Source: Amborella trichopoda
Lineage: Eukaryota; Streptophyta; Magnoliopsida; Amborellales; Amborellaceae
NCBI RefSeq assembly: GCF_000471905.2
Contig: NW_006498246.1
Location: 128,178 to 192,177 of the forward strand
Reading direction: 5' to 3'
DNA: 64,000 nt
In this document: piece by piece, positions 58,271 to 64,000 of the stretch
Layout of the letters: each line of letters begins with the position of its first letter
How positions within the stretch are numbered: position 1 is the stretch's first letter
Position numbers and translations under genes: made by a program
The notes under the pieces: generated by a model
The model's database searches: none
The model's input: only the letters and a program-made list of their open reading frames with translations
What the model was told of the DNA's origin: nothing

Positions 58271-58649
58271 TGAGATAGCCGCCTATAGTTTTTCTTTTTA
58301 TGTTTTGAACATATTAGCATGCTGGGAATAAAACTCTTGATGTGGAGAAAATGTTTATCTGAAATAGAAACTTTTTGTCACAAGATTCCTCATTATTGTA
58401 GCTTTTACAGGAGGATCAAGTCTTCTCCCAATTAGTACACAAGGATACCAATTCACATGTAGTAAAGTGTGTTAGGACTTGGCCAAGTAACTCTGCCAAG
58501 TAACCCCGTCTCACATATTATCGGTGAGTTTAATTTAGCATTTGATAAAGGTCTCAAGGGGTGAAAGTGGTGTACTTTCACCCAAACTATTTCTTTCACC
58601 CATGTGATAACACGCAACGTAGGGAAAGTTGGACCCCGTGAAGCCCTTT

Positions 58650-58791
58650 TATAAAAACTACTCGCAGAGAAGAAGAAAATTCACACTCATAGTTGTTGCT
58701 TTGCAAACTCTAGTTTGAAGAAGAGCAAGGGACTCACTCACAACAGTCGCTCGCTCTATCACCATCATGACAGAGCAGGAAGCCCAAATTA
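58650..58791 (+). promoter_or_regulatory. Possible promoter and first exon of an unknown gene
   Basis: TATAAAA at 58650 is followed about 110 bp later by ATG at 58767 (MTEQEAQI) and a GTGAGT donor-like site at 58792. Spacing and A/C-rich leader look like a real plant gene start. A possible later exon opens at 60961. I recognise no protein; an LTR promoter is an alternative. Confidence 0.3.
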
Positions 58792-58922
58792 GTGAGTTTT
58801 GTTTGTTTGTTTTTGTTGTCTATTATAATGATAACCCCAAATGACTGTTGTAATATTTTTATTTTTTTTGTCGATTTTTGCAAATAAACCCAAAATCAGT
58901 TTGTCCCAAATTACAAAATGTG

Positions 58923-60293
58923 AATTTGGGGGGGGGGGGGAGGGTTGTCAATTACAAAATGGGTTCATGTTTGTCTCAAATTCCGGGCAGCACCCCCCTA
59001 CTATGGCTATTTTTTTTTCCTAAGTTGCGCTCCTGCCTGGCACTGTAAATACCGAACATAAGGAGGGATTTTTTTTTTTTCAAAATAAAAAAAGATGTAC
59101 CGGACAGCTCTATATGCCTAGGATAGAGTTAGAGAGAGAAAGAGGCATCTCTCTAAATACATTGAACAAAAAAAACCCCACTTTTTAATGCGTGCTATGC
59201 TTTTCAGTTACCACCAACGCAAATCCCGCACCCCATCCATTCCACAATGTGTTACAGTTAGAGAGAATGCAGACCCTTGGTTCACCCTCCCAAAAGGCCC
59301 CTCAAAAAAGCAAAAGAAATAAAATCCTAAAAACAAAAGATATAGAAACAATGCGATAAAAAAACTAACAACAAAAAGTCAGAGGATTTTCTTCTTCCTT
59401 CTCTCATTATAGAAGAGAAGAGAGAAAAGACGTTAAGACACAAAAGTTGGCCCATAAGAGAAGAGATTGGAGAGAGAAAACAAGGAAAAGGCTTATAGAG
59501 AAAAAATAGGTGGTGTTTTTTCCTCCCAGTAAAGGAGAATGAAGAGAGAGAGAGAAAGGGACAAGATAGAGGAAAGAAACTGAAGATAGAAGTCAGTGGT
59601 GATTATATTGTTTCTTCTCTATGAGGATTGATTAGTAGAAACCACTTAGTGGGACAAGAGGAGGAGCTTCTTACCTGCCAAGATAAAATGAAAACACTTT
59701 TCTCTCTCTAAAATCATATGTCTTCAGATTGGGATTGATGTCCTAAATGGATTGGTTGGGCAAGGAGATGAAGCTTTCTGTCACCTCCAAAAATCCTCTC
59801 TCTCTCTCAAACACCTTTCTCTCTTTCTCTCTAAAACGCCCCTCTGAAATGAGTCTTTCATAGAGGCACAAAGGGGGCAACAATAACAGTATTCCCCACC
59901 TGCAAAAAAAAAAACCCTTCTCTCTTTAAAACTCCTCTCTCAAGCTCCAACCTCTCTCTACCTCTGCACGTTTCCCTCTCTCTCAAGCTTTTCTATGCTA
60001 TGAATACCCTTTCTTTCTCGCCTGACTTCTCCCTCTCCCAAGTACCAACCTCTCTATTTCTCTTATACTGAACATTCTTATCTAGTTTAGCCTCAATATC
60101 CCAGAGAGTTGTTTGGTATTTTGAACATTGGGCAACTCTTTTTCTTTTGAAAAAAAAATAGCTCTCTTGCCAGTATTTGCATTGCCGTATATGAGGGCAA
60201 CTTAAAAAAAAAAAAAGTTGTGGGAGTGGGGCGTCACTCGTAATTTGGGACAAATGTGATCCTATTTTATAATTGAAACCAACCCCCCTCAAT
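58923..60293. mobile_element. Foldback/Mutator-like TIR element, about 1.37 kb
   Basis: Left arm 58923-59053 and right arm 60169-60293 are imperfect inverted repeats of about 130 bp. In the same order both show the G-run, TCAATTA(C/T)AAAAT, TTTGTC(T/C)CAAATT, a C-run, a T-run, TAAGTTGC and (reverse) CA-TGCAAATAC-like sequence. The interior is GA- then CT-rich and has no transposase frame. The minus frame at 59993-60292 is the right arm and low-complexity sequence, not a gene. Target duplication could not be fixed. Confidence 0.65.
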
Positions 60294-60960
60294 AGTGTCC
60301 GTACATAAATTTCTCTTACATATATTACCTGGTACGGAAGAATTCCAGAGGGTTAAATCTCTCTTACAATTTAGATCGGCTTAAAAACTAGGGCGAATAC
60401 CACTGAATCGGGTCTTAAAGCCTATACATATGATTCTAAGGAAGGAAAATAAACAAACTCGCAAAAACCAAATCAATATCAAGGATAACATAAGCCATAT
60501 ACCTGAACTGAATGCCTGGGTATTATCCGTGTGATCTGTTCCTTTTTCAATATCGAGCCTCAAGTGAGTCTAAATTCAATAACTTCTCTCTCTCAATCGA
60601 ATCCTTACATTATAATTTAGAAAGCAGCAATATTAGTGGATTGCTTCTTAATTAACAATGAATACAGTCACTTTCTTTTTTCGTACATGGGTCACACAAA
60701 GTAATGTGTATATCTCAGTCTCTCTCTGATTGACCCATCCATCCCTTTCCTCATCGAGAAATGAGGTTTATATAAACATTCATGAGTTGATAATCATAAA
60801 AGGTTTTGATATCTATCCATTTGTTGACCACACACTTTTATCTTTTATGATTTAGTCTCCATATAATAACCATGTAGCTTCGTTTAAATTTGAATGCACT
60901 CATAGATGATTATCTCTGGCCATTGTCTATCCATTTGATGTTCGAATTTTGAACTTGCAG

Positions 60961-61140
60961 CTCCAAGATACCACAGAGAAAATTAAGGGATTCTTTTGCT
61001 TTTTATCCATCGTCAATCAAGCAGTTGTAACACAATTCTACCATGTCTTTGTATTTCTTCTACCGCTTCCTAATGATGAATCCTTTGATTACGAAATTTG
61101 TAAAGATGATAGAAAACTAAGAGACGAACACAATATTTAA
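60961..61140 (+). CDS. Possible last exon of an unknown gene
   Basis: Opens after an acceptor-like TTGCAG (60955-60960) and stays open to TAA at 61138-61140 (about 59 residues: LQDTTEKIKGFF, a hydrophobic centre, then an acidic and basic tail FDYEICKDDRKLRDEHNI). Could pair with the ATG exon at 58767, which would put the foldback element in the intron. No family recognised; chance frame is quite possible. Confidence 0.2.
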   Translation, partial: LQDTTEKIKGFFCFLSIVNQAVVTQFYHVFVFLLPLPNDESFDYEICKDDRKLRDEHNI

Positions 61141-61599
61141 GGTCTCGCTTCAAATGGTCCACATATGAGAGATATATGATTCACCGAAATCGATCATTCT
61201 CTGCTAAAAATTACATCAACCGAATAAGAGGATTGCGAGTACAACTACTTCCACCACATGAGATTATAGACCATGGAAATATGAAAATCTTGTAGTGGGG
61301 GTCATGATACACACCTCCACAAAATGTGGGCTCAAGACTCCCTACATATTGGGAGATTCTACTGTCCGTCAACCTTTCTACGCAGATGACTGTTGTAGAG
61401 CTTGCCGTTGTCTCTTAAGAGAATAATATGATGTCGCAACTTTTAAGGGTGATATGACATTGAGTTAGGAATCCAATGGTCCTGGTCTCATATAAAAATT
61501 TCTCGTGGAAAGAGAAAATCTCAATTTTGGTTGCTGAGGATCATCTTAGCTCTTATCTGACAAACAAGGCATAAGGCTCTTCACCGCCAGTGGATACAG
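61141..61599. other. Noncoding stretch
   Basis: No recognisable feature. Confidence 0.45.
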
Positions 61600-62470
61600 A
61601 AGATAGGTTAAACCAACTCCGAATGATGTGAAACTTCAGGGTTAGCAATATAATGCCTCAAATATAAATTCCTAAAAATTTTCAAATCAATCCCAAACAT
61701 AAAAGTTGGGAGGTGTCTCGGTCAAGGTATATCTTAACTATCAATGAATATTGATGTTGGGGTTAAGCCAATTCCGAATGATGCCTAATTTGTATAATTC
61801 TTGGACTAAGTCATACGAGACCTCATGGAATATAGATATACCTCATTGTGATATCATATGGTGAGGTTTTCCTTATGTTCCATCTGTCAAGCACTTTATC
61901 ATTGACCGATAGATTAAAAAAGAGTATCGAACCGCATCAAACTCCTCCAATATCATATGAGGAGGCGTATATAGTTCATGGGCATATACGAGTCATGTGA
62001 GTACATGTATCCCAGAGTTTGTCTCATGTTGAGATAGTCTGATGATCCCTTATCATCGATTGTTAATCACTATGCACATGTATAATAAACGATGGGTTAG
62101 GAAGCATATCATTCCACATCAGATTCCTCCAATTGTCATATGGAGAGGCATATAAGGGCTCTAAGAGTATATATATCTTAGAATCCGTCTCTCGTTGAGA
62201 TGGTTTGATAGCTTCAATCATCAATCATTAATCAAGATATACACACTTGATTGACGTTAGATTAGAAAGCATGTCATTGTACATCAAATTCCTCCAATAT
62301 CATATGAAGAGGCATATATAAGCCTTGGGAGTATATGTATCATAGAATTTGTCTAACATTGAGATGGTTTGACTCGTCTCATTATTATTAGTCGTATTTC
62401 AAGACATATATTGGTTGACTGACGAATATGGCTCTAAAGGCATATTGGGGCCCTCTTGGACATATCATAT
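61600..62470. repeat. Diverged tandem array, period about 164 bp
   Basis: Units starting near 61886, 62055, 62219 and 62382 (last one partial) share CAT(C/T)-TTAATCA..., GA(T/C)..TTAG(A/G)AAGCAT(A/G)TCATT, CATCA(A/G)ATTCCTCCAAT, TCATATG(G/A)AGAGGCATATA, GAGTATAT(A/G)T and TGAGAT(G/A)GT(T/C)TGA in that order. Further left, TTAA(A/G)CCAA(C/T)TCCGAATGATG recurs at 61609 and 61753. Each unit has a small hairpin-like CCTCC...ATATCATATG...GGAGG-type core. Satellite-like rather than coding. Confidence 0.75.
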
Positions 62471-62672
62471 CCTTCATATCATATCAAGGGGTATATCTTT
62501 GCAAATATCTTCAAAAATCATGCTCATTGAGCTTGCATATCCTACCCATCGCTGTTAAGATATTTATCAGGCGTTGGTTAAATACTTATCTCACTTTCAC
62601 TCCTCCAATTAATTGGGTTCCATCAAAATGTACTTAGTCTTTCATGGTAACTAAAAAATACACCCAACGATT

Positions 62673-62866
62673 AACTCACTGATAAACCTCAAATCAGGGT
62701 GTTCAATTTCTATTTTTGCTACTATTTTGCCTAATAAACCCCAAATCAGTGAGTTTACTTACTGATAAACTCAAAATTAGCAAGTAATTTTTTTTGCTAC
62801 TATTTTTCTCATAAGCCCTAAATTAGTGAATTAACTCACAGATAAACCCCATTTCAGCTGCTACTT
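62673..62866. repeat. Short tandem repeat, period about 80 bp
   Basis: AACTCACTGATAAACC, TACTTACTGATAAACTC and AACTCACAGATAAACCCC start three units that share (C/A)AAAT(C/T)AG and TTTTTGCTACTATTTT. Confidence 0.75.
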
Positions 62867-63369
62867 TTGATTTTCATGGATGTGCTTCGATTTTGCTCTT
62901 TTTTAAAAAAATAAAGTAAAATTATACTAGTTATTTGTATCATATTGCCGCTATGTTTGGGTTATGTTTGTGCATTTCAGCACCTCAAATATTTTTTTGT
63001 CTATGGATTGTATGTATATCAACCAGTTGTTTACTTCTGAACTACTATAAGTTGAAACACTACTTTTTGTGGTGGGTATGCACAACGTGCTTTATGTTTT
63101 ATGATTAATTTGTTGAGTTCTTTAAACTCCATTAAGCTTAATGTTGTTACCAATACATTCCCAGGTTCCAAGTCTTGCCCAAATAATACTTTGATCATTT
63201 GAGTTTTGAATGATGCATATGATTTTATGAAGCTAATATAAGTGATACTGCATGCAAGATGCTATCGTTTTTTAATTGAAGTGATAAGATACAATGTATT
63301 GGTTAAAAAACAATTTCTTGTGTTGCGCCATTTGAGTGTGTAATTATTTTACAAGTTTGTAAATTCGTT
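62867..63369. other. Noncoding stretch
   Basis: No recognisable feature. Confidence 0.45.
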
Positions 63370-63600
63370 TGTGAAGCAAGTGGTACTTCCACAACAAATG
63401 AAGCAAAAGGAATGGCACTTTTACAAGCACCTCGTCTACAATCCACTGAGACTTCATCATTGAAGGAGATTCGTGTAGTATTATTAAATATTGCAATGCG
63501 GAGTTTGCGATTTCTATGGTGATTTATATTAATTATGATGAAATTGGAGACTAAGAGAGTGCAACATGGAAGAAGACTAAAGAGGAGCTCAATTTTGATG
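63370..63600 (+). pseudogene. RNase H (RVT_3-type) remnant
   Basis: Plus strand. CEASGTSTTNEAKGMALLQA, then after a frameshift DFIIEGDSCSIIKYCNA, matches the plant retroelement-derived RNase H pattern (...T.N.AE..AL..GL..A.......(V/I)EGDS..(V/I)I). Further on KKTKEELNFDG resembles the start of the same domain (GW.K.NFDG), which normally precedes it, so the order may be rearranged. Stops and frameshifts throughout. Confidence 0.45.
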
Positions 63601-64000
63601 GTCATCAGGCTCTAAAACTTTCTTTGGTCTAGTTGACATTTTCTCTAAAGATGTAAAGTTTGGAATATATTAAGAACAAAAGGTTGAGATTGATATTTTC
63701 TAAAAGAAAGAGAGATTAATGAATGAGAGAGAGAGGGTGATGCCTCTATAGAGAGAGAGAGGGTGATGCCTCTGAAGGCTTCTGTCCCCTTCCACGAGAG
63801 AATGTTCCATGCCTCTTTTTGCAATCCGTAGCAAAATTGGACTCTACTAAAGAGCATGGGGCACAAGCTCAAAGTCAGAACTGAACTCTCTCAAATTTAG
63901 AATACTTTTATTTCTCACAAGAGTGAATAACGGACTAAATCACCTATTTTAGAATCATCCCAAAAAAAATCCAACTATGAATTCCCTTCTCTTAGGGCCG
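63601..64000. other. Noncoding stretch with a short GA tandem repeat
   Basis: 63723-63772 has GAGAGAGAGGGTGATGCCTC twice. Nothing else recognised up to the window end. Confidence 0.5.

Noticed and set aside
59993..60292. 99-residue minus-strand frame
   Set aside because: It coincides with the right arm of the foldback element and simple sequence.
61886..62470. CRISPR-like array
   Set aside because: Units are about 164 bp, diverged and without separate spacers; the DNA is plant nuclear.
63303..63605. 100-residue minus-strand frame
   Set aside because: The plus strand of the same DNA carries RNase H motifs; the minus frame is a shadow.
1..64000. tRNA, rRNA or bacterial operon features
   Set aside because: No cloverleaf with A and B boxes, no rRNA blocks and no prokaryotic gene layout were seen on either strand; tRNA-Met-like words are primer binding sites of retrotransposons.

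Overview
This is nuclear DNA from a flowering plant. The evidence is plant LTR retrotransposons (Copia and Gypsy) primed from initiator tRNA-Met, LINE fragments, MITE-like elements, an inserted piece of plastid DNA carrying rpl32, and an intact plant NDR1/HIN1-like gene. The sequence is AT-rich and gene-poor, with many (CT)n/(GA)n tracts. The species cannot be named from the sequence alone. One run of 20 Ns (13333-13352) marks a scaffold gap.

Host genes are few. The left edge holds the last coding exon of a gene for a plant NT-C2/coiled-coil (myosin-heavy-chain-like) protein (980-1208, +). The only complete gene I trust is a 198-residue NDR1/HIN1-like (LEA_2) membrane protein at 48706-49302 (+), with a TATA box, a 5'UTR containing a 39-bp tandem duplication, and a T-run after the stop. 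A 75-bp piece of its promoter recurs 3.8 kb downstream. A TATA box plus short ATG exon at 58.65-58.79 kb and an open stretch at 60.96-61.14 kb could be exons of one unknown gene, but this is weak.

The rest is mostly layered mobile DNA. 6.1-9.2 kb: a non-autonomous Gypsy-type element with a gag start, no pol and a truncated 3' LTR. 9.9-10.5 kb: an LTR-like remnant. 14.48-21.95 kb: a nearly full-length Copia element on the minus strand with paired LTRs and a near-matching 5-bp target duplication. It carries later insertions: a minisatellite-bearing TIR element in its 3' LTR, a Gypsy gag fragment inside pol, a poly(A) retroposon with a 16-bp target duplication in the leader, and a plastid rpl32 segment in its 5' LTR. 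About 22.9-29.6 kb: two truncated Copia elements joined tail to tail at about 26468. 31.7-33.4 kb and 52.8-54.5 kb: two miniature LTR elements whose internal regions are only about 247 bp. 37.0-40.5 kb: a LINE split by a solo LTR and by a Harbinger-like TIR element. 44.1 kb, 51.2-51.7 kb and 58.9-60.3 kb: inverted-repeat elements. 61.6-62.4 kb: a diverged tandem array with a period near 164 bp. 63.4 kb: an RNase H remnant.

Apart from the NHL gene and the partial gene, nothing here looks like a working set of genes. The value of the window lies in the order of nested insertions, in the organelle-to-nucleus transfer, and in the duplicated regulatory DNA near the NHL gene.
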